From Chromera velia (lineage: Eukaryota > Sar > Chromeraceae): a stretch of 30,000 nucleotides of DNA. This document shows, piece by piece, positions 1 to 10,500 of this stretch (its first letter is position 1; each line of letters begins with the position of its first letter). Made by a program: the position numbers and the translations under genes. The stretch covers positions 1 to 30,000 of the forward strand of contig JAHBMJ010004628.1 in NCBI GenBank assembly GCA_018398765.1, written 5' to 3'. The notes beneath the pieces were generated by a model. That model saw only the letters and a program-made list of their open reading frames with translations, was not told the DNA's origin and searched no databases.

Positions 1-3000
1 ATAGAGAAAGGCAGGACCTTTCTCTCTGTACATCGTTCTTCTTTGCAGACGGAAAACGGCAGGACACCTCTCGCTGTAGATCTTCATTCTTTGTAGACAG
101 AGAAGGGCAAAACCCCTCTCTTTATACATCTTTGTTCTTTGCAGACAGAGAAGGGCAGGACCATCTCTCTATATATCTTCATTTTTTGCAGACGGAGAAC
201 ACCAGGACCCTTCTCTCTATATATCTTTCTTCTGTGCAGACAGAGAAGGGCAGAGACCTGTCTCTCTGTATATCTTTCTTTTTTGCAGACAGAGAAGGGC
301 AGGACCCTCTCTTTGTACATCTTTCTTCTTTGCAGACAGAAAAGGGCAGAGATACATCTCTCTGTCCATCTTTTGTCTTTGTAGACAGGGAAGGGCAGGA
401 CCCTCTCTCTGTACGTTTTTCTTCTTTGCAGACAGAAAATTTCAAAGGCGACACCCCTCTCTCTGTACATCTTTCTTCTTTGCAGACAAAGAAGGGCAGG
501 ACCCCTCTCTCTGTACATCTTTCTTCTTTGCACACAGAGAAGGGCAGAGACCTCTCTCTCTGTACATCTTCTTCTGTACAGACAGAGAAGGGCAGCTAGG
601 ACCCTCTCTCTGTACATCTTTCTTCTTTGCAGACAGAGAAGGGAAGGAACCGATCTCTCTATACATCATTCTTCTGTGCAGACAGAGAAGGGCAGGACCC
701 TTCTCTCTCTACATCTTCATTTGTTGCAGGCAGAGAAGGGCAGGACCCCTGTCTCTGTACATCTTCATTCTTTACAGACAAAGAAGAGCAGGACCCCTCT
801 CTCTATACATATTTCTCCTTTATAGACAGAAAAGGGCAGAGACACCTCTGTCTGTCCATTTTTCTTCTTCGAACAGAGAAGGGCAGAACCCTCTCTCTGT
901 ACATCTTTCTTCTTTGCAGACAGAGAAGGACAGGACCCTCTCTATATATATCATTCTTCTTTGCAGACAGAGAAGGGCAGGACTTTCTCTCTGTACATCG
1001 TTCTTCTTTGTAGACAGAGAAAGGCAGGACCCCTCTCTCTGTACATCTTTCTTCTTCGAAGACAGAGAAGGGCAAGACTCTCTCTCTATACATCTTTCTT
1101 CTTTTCAGACAGAGAAAGGCAGAGAGAGACACCTCTCTCTATACATGTTTCTTCTTTACAGACAGAGAAGGGTAGAAACCCCTCCCTCTATACATCGTTC
1201 TTCTTTGCAGACAGAGAAGGGCAGGACCCTCTCTCTGTACATCTTCATTCTTTGCAGACAAAGAAGGGCAGGACTCCTCTCTCTGTGCATCTTTCTTCTT
1301 TGTAGACAGAGAAAGGCAGAACACCTCTCTCTGTATATCTTTCTTCTTTGCAGACAGAGAACGGCAGGACCCCTCTCTCTGTACATCTTTCTTCTTTGCA
1401 GACAAAGAAGGGTAGGACCCTCTCTCTGTACACTTTTCTTCTTTGCAGATAGAGAAGGGCAGGACCCTTCTCTCTGTACATCTTTTTTCTTTGCAGACAG
1501 AGAAGGGCAGGACCCTCTGTCTGTACATCTTTTTTCTTAGCAGACAGAGAAGGGGCAGGACCCTCTCTCTGTACATCTTTCTTCTTTGCAGACAGAGAAG
1601 GGCAGAGACTCCTCTCTTTGTGCAGCTTCATTCTTTGCAGATAGAGAAAGGCAGGACCCTCTCTCTGTACATCTTCATTCTTTGCAGACAGAGAAGGGCA
1701 GGATCCCTCTCTCTATGCATCTTTCTTCTTTGCAAACAGAGAAGGGCAGAACACCTCTCTCTGTACATCTTCATTCTTTGTAGACAGAGAAGAGTAAGAC
1801 CCCTCTCTCTGTACATCTTTCTTCTTTACAGATAGAGAAGGGCAGGACCCTCTCTCTGTATATCTTTCTTCTTTGTAAACAGAGAAGGGGAGAGATCCCT
1901 CTCTTTGTGTAGCTTCATTCTTTGCAGACAGAGAAGGGCAGGACTCTCTCTCTGTACATATTTCTTCTTTGCAAACAGAGAAGGGCAAGAGACCTATCTC
2001 TCTGTACATCTTTCTTCTTTGTAGACAGAGAAAGGCAGGATTTCTCTCTCTATACATCTTCATTCTTTGCAGACAGAGAAGGGCAGGACCCCTCTCTTTG
2101 TATATCTTTCTTCTGTACAGACAGAAAATGGCAGAGACCCCTCTCTTTGTGCAGTTTCATTCTTTGCAGGTAGAGAAGGGCAGGACCCCTGTCTCTGTAC
2201 ATCTTCATTCTTTGTAGACAGAGAAGGGCAGGATCTATCTCTCTATATATCTTTCTTCTTTGCAGACAAAGAAGGGCAAGAGACCCATCTCTCTGTACAT
2301 CTTTCTTCTTTGCAGACAGAGAAGGGTAGGACCCCTCCTAGGACCCCTCTCTCTGTTCATCCTTCTTCTTTGCAGATAGAGAAGGGCAGGACCCTCTGTC
2401 TGTACATCTTTTTTCTTAGCAGACAGAGAAGGGGCAGGACCCTCTCTCTGTACATCTTTCTTCTTTGCAGACAGAGAAGGGCAGAGACTCCTCTCTTTGT
2501 GCAGCTTCATTCTTTGCAGATAGAGAAAGGCAGGACCCCCTCTCTGTACATCTTCATTCTTTGCAGACAGAGAAGGGCAGGATCCCTCTCTCTATGCATC
2601 TTTCTTATTTGCAAACAGAGAAGGGCAGAACACCTCTCTCTGTACATCTTTCTTCTTTGTAGACAGAGAAGGGCAGGACCCCTCTCTCTGTATATCTTTC
2701 TTTTTTACAGACAGAGAAGGGCAGGACTCTAGGGCAGGACCCTCTCTCTGTATACCTTTCTTCTTTGCAGACGGAGAAAGGCAAAGACCCGTCTCTTTGT
2801 GTAGCTTCATTCTTTGCAGACAGAGAAGGGTAGGACCCCTCTCTCTGTACATGTTTCTTCTTTACAGATAGAGAAGGGCAGGACCCTCTCTCTGTATATC
2901 TTTCTTCTTTGTAAATAGAGAAGGGGAGAGACCCCTCTCTTTGTGCAGCTTCATTCTTTGCAGACAGAGAAGGGCAGGACTCTCTCTCTGTACATCTTTC

Positions 3001-5388
3001 TTCTTTGCAAACAGAGAAGGGCAAGAGACCCATCTCTCTGTACATCTTTCTTCTTTGTAGACAGAGAAGGGCAGGATTTCTCTCTCTGTAAATCTTCATT
3101 CTTTGCAGATAGAGAAGGGCAGGACCCCTCTCTCTGTACATCTTTCTTCTTTGCAGACAGAAAATGGCAAAGACCCCTCTCTTTGTGCAGCTTCATTCTT
3201 TGCAGGTAGAGAAGGGCAGGACTCCTGTCTCTGTACATCTTCATTCTTTGCAGACAGAGAAGGGCAGGATCCATCTCTCTATACATCTTTCTTCTTTGCA
3301 GACAAAGAAGGGCAAGAGACCCATCTTTTTGTACATCTTTCTTCTTTGCAGACAGAGAAGGGTAGGACCCCTCCTAGGACCCCTCTCTCTGTTCATCTTT
3401 CTTCTTTGCAGATAGAGAAGGGCAGGACCCTCTCTCTATACATCTTCATTCTTTACAGACAGAGAAGGGCAGGACCCCTCTCTCTGTATATCTTTCTTCT
3501 TTGCAGACAGAAAAGGGCAGGACCCTCTCTCTATATATCTTCATTCTTTGCAGACAAAGAAGGGCAGGACCCCTCTCTCTGTATATCTTTCTTCTTTGCA
3601 GACAGAGAAGGGCAGGTTCCATCTCTCTATACATCGTTCTTCTTTGCAAATAGAGAAGGGCAGGACCCTCTCTCTGTAGATCTTCATTCTTTGCAAACAG
3701 GGAAGGGCAGAACCCCTCTCTCTGTACATCTTTCTTCTTTGCAGACAGAGAAGAGCAGGACCCTTCTCTCTGTACATCTTTCTTCTTTGCAGATAGAGAA
3801 GGGCAGGACCCTCTCTCTGTATATCTTTCTTCTTTGCAGACAGAGAAGGGCAGGACCCCTCTCTCTGTATATCTCCCTTCTTTATAGATAAAGAAGGCAG
3901 GACCCCTCTCTATATATATCATTCTTCTTTGCAGATAGAGAAGGGTAGGACTCATCTCTCTGTACATCTTCTTCTTTGCAGACAGAGAAGGGCAAAGACC
4001 CCTCTCTCTGTACATCTTTCTTCTTTGTAGACAGAGAAGGGCAGGACCCTCTCTTTGTACATCTTTCTTCTGTGCAGACAGAGAGGGGTAGAGACCTCTC
4101 TCTCTGTACATCTTCTTCTTTGCAGAGAGAGACGGGCAGAGACCCCTCTCTCTGTACATCTCATCTTTTTTCTTTGCAGACAGAGAAGGGCAGAACCCTC
4201 TTTCTGTTCATTTTGCTTCTTTGCAGACAGAGAAGGGCAAGCCCCATCTCTCTGTACATCTTCATTCTCTACAGACAGAGAAGGGCAGGACTCCTCTTTC
4301 TATACATCTTTATTCTTTGCAAACAGAGAAGGGCAGGACCCCTCTCTCTATACATCTTTCTTCTTTGCAGACAAAAAAAGGCAGAGACCCCTCTCTCTGT
4401 ACATAATTCTTTTTTGTTGATAGGGAAGGGCAGGACCCCTCTCTCTCTATATCTTTCTTCTTTGCAGACAGAGAAGGGCAGAGACCCCTTTCTCAGTACA
4501 TCCTTCCTTGCAGACAGAGAAGGGCAGAGACCCCTCTCTCTGTACGTCTTTCTTCTTTGTAGACAGAGAAGAGCAAAGACACCTCTCTCTGTACATCTTT
4601 CTTCTTTGCAGACAGAGATCGAAGATCAAAGATCCCTCTCTCTATGCATCTTTCTTCTTTGCAGACAGAGAAGGTTAAAGATTCCTCTCTCTGTACATCT
4701 TTCTTCTTTATATTAGACAGAGAAAGGCAGGACCCCTCTCTCTGTATATCCTTTTTCTTTGCAGACAGAGAAGGGCAAAGACACCTCTCTCTATACATCC
4801 TTCTTCTTTATAAACAGAGAAGGGCAGAGACCCCTTTCTCTGTACATCTTCTTTTTTGTAAACAGAGATCAAACGCTAAAGGACCCTCTTTCTATACATC
4901 TTTCTTCTTTGCAGACAGAGAAGGGCAGGACCCCCTCTCTCTACATCTTTCTTCTTTGTAGGCAGAGATGAGTAGAGACCCCTCTCTTTGTACACCTTTC
5001 TTCTTTGCAGACAGAGAAGGGCAGGACCATCTCTCTGTACATCTTTCTTCTTTGCAGACAGAGAAGGGCAGAGATCCTTCTCTATATACATCTTTCTTTT
5101 TTACAGATAGAGAAGGGCTCCTGCCCCTCTCTGAGGCTCTCTCTGTGCATTCTTCTTCTTTGCAGATAGAGAAGAGCAGAGACACCTCTCTCTGTACATC
5201 TTTCTTTTTTGCAGACAGAGAAGGGCAGAGACCCCTTTCTATACATCTTCATTTGCAAACAAAGAAGGGCAAGAACCCTCTCTCTGTACATCTTTCTTCT
5301 TTGCAGACAAAAAAAGGTAGAGATCGCTCTCTGTCTCTATACATCTCTCCATTCTGGCAGACAGAGAAGGGCAAGACCCCTGTCTTTG
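1..5388. repeat. ~48-bp degenerate minisatellite, ~110 units
   Basis: The whole stretch is a head-to-tail tandem array that begins before the window. A typical unit reads cccctctctctgtacatc, then tttcttctttgcagacagag, then aagggcagga, which is about 48 bp. Units differ by point changes (tgcag, tgtag, tacag or tgcaa; gggcagga, gggcagaga or ggtagga) and by small length changes, including a short internal duplication at 2325-2350 that recurs at 3361-3386. Because 48 is a multiple of three and the unit has few stops, all six frames show long but meaningless open frames built of 16-residue repeats, for example QTEKGRTPLSVHLSSL on plus and MYRERGPALLCLQRRK on minus. I see no gene in it. Each unit carries a pyrimidine tract followed by cag, like a 3' splice site. 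The last recognisable unit ends near 5388, with one stray core at about 5446-5460. Confidence 0.96.
1831..3420. repeat. Higher-order duplication inside the 48-bp array
   Basis: Particular runs of variant units recur in the same order. The run starting gatagagaagggcagg at 1831 and continuing to about 2385 reappears from 2867 to about 3420, a shift of 1036 bp. Both copies share the rare variants ggggagaga, the gtgtagcttc/gtgcagcttc unit, and the duplicated ggtaggacccctcctaggac. A second run containing the rare tttttcttagcag unit, at about 1511-1760, recurs at about 2390-2640, a shift of 879 bp. The array therefore grew partly by duplication of multi-unit blocks, not only unit by unit. Confidence 0.8.
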
Positions 5389-5859
5389 GGCCATCGCATC
5401 GTTTGCGGAGTTAAAAGGCAGCTGCTGCTGTGTCCAGGCATCCGTTGCAGACAGAGAAAGACAACGTCTTATAGCGTTTGCTCTTTCCATATATCTTTAA
5501 AAGGCAGAAGAGATATTATGGCTCTCCCTATGCCAATTGATCCATTGCAAACTTGATGGCAGATACGTATTTGGCATGTTCTTCTGTATAGTCAGTAGAT
5601 CACCATTGAAATAGGATCTCAAAGTTGATCAAAGAAGCAGTGTCCAAAACAAAAAAATATGATATAAATTTGTTGGCAACAATAAATTGTTGCATCTTTA
5701 GGCATATGCAGTTGCTACATTATAGAGTGTTTCAGCTTTATCTGATCCACTTTAAAATATGAACCAGTAATGGCAAATCATAAACATAAATGTTTATTGA
5801 TTAACTAAACTACGTAATACTGTTTCTTGTCTTTTCAGACTGGGGACCCGTCTCAGACT
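5389..5859. other. Intergenic, no gene seen
   Basis: This is the junction between the array and unique DNA. A decayed unit core (ttgcagacagagaaagacaa) lies at about 5445-5460. The rest becomes AT-rich, with no convincing open frame and no recognisable RNA gene. Confidence 0.6.
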
Positions 5860-5970
5860 GGGGGCCGCTAGATCCCTCGGGCATGCACCTAATGTTGGGT
5901 AAGCAAGCGAAATAGCTATACGGCATTAGGCGAAATGCGCCCCCTTGATATGGCTTAATGGAGTTACTTT
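5860..5970. repeat. ~110-bp direct repeat, copy 1
   Basis: It starts gggggccgctagatccctcg and runs to about ggagttactttt. It is closely similar to the copy at 6524-6635; the shared core includes agctatacggcattaggcga followed by aatgcgcccccttgata. One frame reads the same in both copies (GPLD..SG, then LYGIRRNAPP and a stop), although this copy has an internal TAG. It is preceded by gactggggacccgtct at about 5838, whose inverted counterpart (acgggtcccacagtc) lies at about 5999-6014. The family is unknown. Confidence 0.75.
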
Positions 5971-6523
5971 TTGTTAAGACGTGAATCTAGTCGTGTCTAC
6001 GGGTCCCACAGTCTAAACTAGGAGTGATCGGGATTTTCATGAAGAAGTTTGAATGGAAGGCGAAGCCTAGCTTGCGGAATAAAGCCATGTGTTCAAACGA
6101 TGGAAATCATGATCCGATGAGAAATATAGTCCCCAGCCTAGTGCGGCCTTTGCGGCACCAACGCGCTGAACCAGGAACGTCAAATCCGTCCCGCGCGGGC
6201 AAGAAAAAATAGTGGTCGCGGTTTTATCTACCGTGCACTCAGAAAAATGCGTGAGTCAGAAAAGATATGTTGAGTAGTTAAAGAGGAGTCAAACGAAGGA
6301 GAAAAGACGATAGTCTGTTCTGACAGTTCCGTTGAATGAACCGGAACCCACCCTCCCACCGCTTTAGACAGTGCTTCTCCAATCCGTTGTCTTAGCTGTA
6401 AAGCCGATCGACTGCTCGGGTAGTCAACTCAGTTTACTGGGGAAGGACTATTCTGTACTGGTTTTTCAGGGTGAACGGGGGGGAAGATTGTCGATAAGGG
6501 ATCTAATCATATGCGGCATAGTG
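5971..6523. other. Unique spacer between the two direct repeats
   Basis: About 550 bp lie between the repeat copies. Short open frames exist (for example 6024-6212 plus), but none resembles a known protein. Possible structured-RNA character was considered, but no rRNA, tRNA, U-snRNA, SRP or RNase P signature was recognised. Confidence 0.4.
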
Positions 6524-6635
6524 GGGGGACCGCTAGATTCCTCGGGCGCATGCCTAATGTTGTGTAAACAAGCGAAACAGCTATACGGCATTAGGCGAAA
6601 TGCGCCCCCTTGATACGGCTTAACGGACTTACCTT
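6524..6635. repeat. ~110-bp direct repeat, copy 2
   Basis: This is the second copy of the repeat at 5860-5970, in the same orientation and about 660 bp downstream. It differs by scattered substitutions. The frame ending LYGIRRNAPP-stop is uninterrupted here and continues upstream as a short open frame (6371-6613). The pair could be paired short terminal repeats of a small unknown element, or a tandem duplication with divergent spacer. I did not find TG...CA ends or a primer-binding site that would make them LTRs. Confidence 0.75.
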
Positions 6636-6732
6636 TACATGCATACAGAGTCCTCGATCATATATGCCTCTACCAATATACGCCCGGAGAGGCGATAAGA
6701 GAGATATATGCCTAATATGCATGCAGTGGCAG

Positions 6733-7322
6733 CAGTGCATGCATGCAGGACATATACCGCATCAAATCGAATTTTTCGTCAGATACACATTACAAATACA
6801 TTTTTTACATTTTAAATTTTTTTTTTTGGCCCAAATGAGGCGTACAGACCAAAAATGACATGCCGGGGCCCAACTTTTGTGTCCAACCACAATTTGCATG
6901 CTGGATTACAAATGTTGACAATTAATGCATGTGGATCCCAGAAGTCTCCTGAAAGCTGAAGTCTCCTGAATCACAGTGACGCCTTCTGTTTCATCTGAAT
7001 TTTTTGCACGTAATCATGAAGCTTGTCTGTGCAGCAGAACTGCCCATAAACTTCAAAACAACACAACTCAAGGATGAACCGAAGTGCACTCACGGACCAA
7101 CTTTTGTAATCGAGCACTCAGATTTGTAATCCGCGGTGCGCGCGCGCATCCCGCGCGAAGTTGGGCCCCGGCATGCCGTTTTTGGTCTGTATTGAACAAT
7201 TTGGGCCCAAAAAAACAGCGTTTAAAAATGCATAATTTGTATTTGTAATTTGTACGCCGGGGTCAAAAACGAAAAATTACATTTGATGCGGTATATGCAT
7301 GCATATATAGGACATGCATGCA
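6733..7322. mobile_element. Foldback / MITE-like element with long inverted arms
   Basis: The left arm (about 6733-6912) and right arm (about 7120-7322) are inverted copies. Reading inward on the left: atgcatgc, catataccgcatcaaat, attacaaatac, ggcccaaat, acagaccaaaaatg, catgccggggcccaactt and ggattacaaat. The reverse complement of the right arm gives the same blocks in the same order with substitutions and small indels. The middle (about 6913-7119) is unique, with no transposase frame, so the element would be non-autonomous. The right end lies about 210 bp before the CFAP57 start codon, so the element may occupy its promoter or 5' leader. Target-site duplications were not resolved because both ends run into ATGCATGC-rich sequence. 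Confidence 0.8.
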
Positions 7323-7533
7323 TTTTAATTCGGCAATGACGTTAAAGTGCATGCACAAGAGTTGTGACAGTGAAGGTCCTTCCATCCCGTTGCTTCTGCA
7401 TCCTTCCAGACCATCCATTCTCAGAGTGACACTGTGAAAACTGTCCTTCAGCAGATTGATGATCTGCATACGCCACCATTCTGCGTGGCTGTTGTGATTC
7501 AACCAGGCAACACATCCATCAGAGTGCAACACA

Positions 7534-10500
7534 ATGAGTCGAAAAAGTAGTGCCCTTGAAACGCCTAAAACTGGCAGTCCGACCGGGCGCAAGTCCAGTG
7601 TTCGTCTGCCCGACGCCTCCAGCTCGACCATTGAGATTCCCTCTCCAAAGAATCAGAGAAAGAGCATCATAGAGCTCGGCCAGGAAGCAGAAGCCGTCAT
7701 CGCACGACAAAAGCCCATGTATGTAGACGGAAAGTTTTCTAACGGTACCAGCATCTTCAGCTGCCATGCATTTGGAATGAAGCCGGACATCTTTCGCGGC
7801 TCCGTTTTATTCGGTCCCGACGACTCTTTCTACTTTGCTGTCGGGGGGCAAATTGCCATTTGGGACACTGTCAAGCAGACAATTTCATTCCAAGGCAACA
7901 GGGACGCCAGAGGCCGGACAGTCACCGCCATGTGCAGAAGCAGCGATGGAAAGGCGTTTGCCATTGCAGAGAAATATCTGTTTGACATGGACGGAACGTT
8001 CTCAAATCCGAACGTGTCCACAGCCCAAATGAACAATCACGCAACACCAGAGGTCCTGATATACCACAGGACGGGTGAACTTTGGCGTCGATTGAAGTTG
8101 AGGGGGAAGGACTCTCGACCGTCTGAGATCATTGACTGCTGCTTCACCCCTGACGGCCGTTTCTTCGTGACACTGTCGGGCCCCCCCGACTTCTGTATCT
8201 CCTATTGGCGTACAGAGGTGCAGAAGGTGATTGCCAAAGTGGATGTGAAGGAGAAGGTCACGCACATCAGCATGTGTCCAGCGTCCTCGAACAGCACGCT
8301 CTGCGTTTCGGGTCCTGGCTACGTCCGTTTCTGGGTGTACACAGCACACGACAAGAAAATGCGCGAGGGCGACCCTATTCTCGAGTTGAAGACAGAGAGG
8401 GGGAACAACTTTGTGGATCATTGTTGGGTCTCCACCACGACCTGTGTTGCCATTAGTGCGGCAGGTTCGCTGTACGTGTTTGAGAGAGGGGACCTGCATC
8501 AGGTCTTGAACATTCACGATGCTCTTGTGGAAAGGGAAAAGACAGAACAGAACGCGAGGGGACAGGGGGGGAAGGCGGCAGAAGATGCGGGGGAAGCAAG
8601 TCCCGAGGGGAGTCCCACAGGGGAGTCACCTGGATCGCGAAAGGAAAAGGAAGGAGAGGCAGAGCCCTCGGGGGAGGGGGGAGACTCTCCTGTTGTCCTT
8701 CCTGGAACTCTCGCGGGAGCAGACTCTTCTTTTAACCCTTCGATTTTCGGAATGGGAATGCAGCAGAAAGCCTCCCCTAGAAAGATTCGAGATGTAGAGT
8801 TGAGGACATGTTGTAGTTGGAGTAAGGGTTTGGCTGTAGGGGGTACACATGGGTATGTGGGGGTGCTGCAGCTTAGTTACCCTCACGAGGATGCAGAGTT
8901 TGAGGGAGAGGGGGATGAGGCGGGGGGATCAACGAAGAAGGCTGCATCTGGCTCTTCTCCTGCTGCTGCAGGAGCAGCTCCAGGAGCAGAACAGGGGGCA
9001 GAGAGACCTCGGTTGTCCTTCCTTGCACACTTCTTCGTGCACGACCCTTCTGAGATTGATGATAGAGGGAGGTTGGTAGTAGGAGGAAGTCGCAACGTCG
9101 GGATGCCGTCTCCTGTAGCTGGTGGCAGGGGTGTGGGGGGAGAAGGGGGAGGGCACTTTAAATGGCAGCTGGCACCTAAAGAGAGGGAGGTCCTACAGAT
9201 GTCAACAAATTTTGAGGACATGATGGTGGGTGCGTTCGTTGGTTTGTCCACTCGATCATTCATTCATTCATTCATTTATTTATTCATTCGTTCATTCATT
9301 CGTCCATTCATTCATTCATTTATTCATTCGTTCATTCATTCATCCATCCATCCATTGAAGCTTTCTTTGCTTCAGTCACTGCAAGAAAGAGAGCAAAAAA
9401 GTCGTGACCATCTTCTCAGAAAAATCCGAATTCAATGAAAGTCCTCCAATTGTCCACTTGCTCGCTCCCCCTCGAACTGGCTCTCGTCGTCCATCTACAC
9501 ATCCTTGTCTGCCCTTTTAGCCCTTTGGCCGGTTCAGCTTTGACATCCTCAGTACACTCGTAAGTGTTCCTACATTGCTCCCACTGAATGCAGATTGTTC
9601 AAATCCGCACGTTGATAGACGAGGAGAAGGACATGCTCGGGCTCTCCCCTGTCGCGAGGATGTCCACACACAAGGCTAGAGGGTCGATCGGGTCAGTCAG
9701 GCACGCAGCCAGGAGGTCCCTCTTTCTCTCCCCCCCCCTCACGTGCGGATCGGTCGATGCTGGCTGTTCTCTTCTCTTACGCGCAAGGCCCGATTCTTCG
9801 TTCCCCCTGATCCTATCTTGTCCCTTTTCTCTGTCACCTCCCCTGTTCCTTTGGTAGGTTGAAGAGTTTTTTCTGAAAGAAGCATTTTCCTCTGCCTCGA
9901 TCCCCAAACAGATCCTAGCTCGACTCAGAAGGGGAGTTGGTCGGTCAGGCTTGCTACGTGTGTTCCTCATGGACCGGGAAGACGTTTCTTCTCTGTCTGT
10001 CTTCATGACTATCTGTCACAAAGCAGAAAAAACGAAGTCACGTTCTCTGTCTCTGTCTCAGCATGAATTTGCTCCCCACAATCTCCGTATATGGCCCATC
10101 CATCTGCAGACGGCAAAAGGCCCCGGCCAAGCAGAGGCGTGTGGAGCTGTTCACCTTCCCTGTCGGACAGGCCGACGTGGTGGCTGCTGACGATCCCAAG
10201 GCCTTCACTCCCGTCCTGAAGGAGTCTTTCCACAACGGGAAGGTCCTCGCATTGGATTCTGCCTTGCAGAGGTGAGGGGGAGGGAGGGGTGGGTGAGGGG
10301 GATAGATAAGGGAGAGAGGGAATGAGCATCAGAATGGGTGGGTAAGAGGGACGGAAGGCGGAAGCAAGCACATTCGCACACACAGACACCCTCGCTCTCT
10401 CGTGCGCACATACACAGACACAGGCACACAAACAAAAAACGGAGAGAGAGAGAGAGAGAGAGAGAGAGCGACATTTGAGATCAGAAAGAAAAAGAGCACT

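Noticed and set aside
1..5388. Many overlapping open frames encoding 16-residue repeat proteins
   Set aside because: All six frames are open because the repeat period is a multiple of three; no start context, domain or frame-specific conservation supports a gene.
1..5388. CRISPR-like array
   Set aside because: There are no unique spacers between constant repeats; units are contiguous and drift in sequence.
5860..6635. LTR retrotransposon with the two direct repeats as LTRs
   Set aside because: The repeats are short, lack clear TG...CA ends, and the spacer has no gag/pol-like frame or primer-binding site.
5389..7533. tRNA, rRNA, SRP, RNase P or U-snRNA genes
   Set aside because: I looked for cloverleaf boxes and conserved core motifs by eye and saw none; a covariance search could still find one.
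7263..7767. Minus-strand open frames over the CFAP57 start
   Set aside because: They lie antisense to a well-supported exon and inside the foldback arm, with no recognisable similarity.
9588..10060. Open stretches in CFAP57 intron 1 (for example [18 protein letters not shown] and [18 protein letters not shown])
   Set aside because: They have no counterpart in CFAP57 and could not be joined in phase with both neighbours; a missed exon remains possible.
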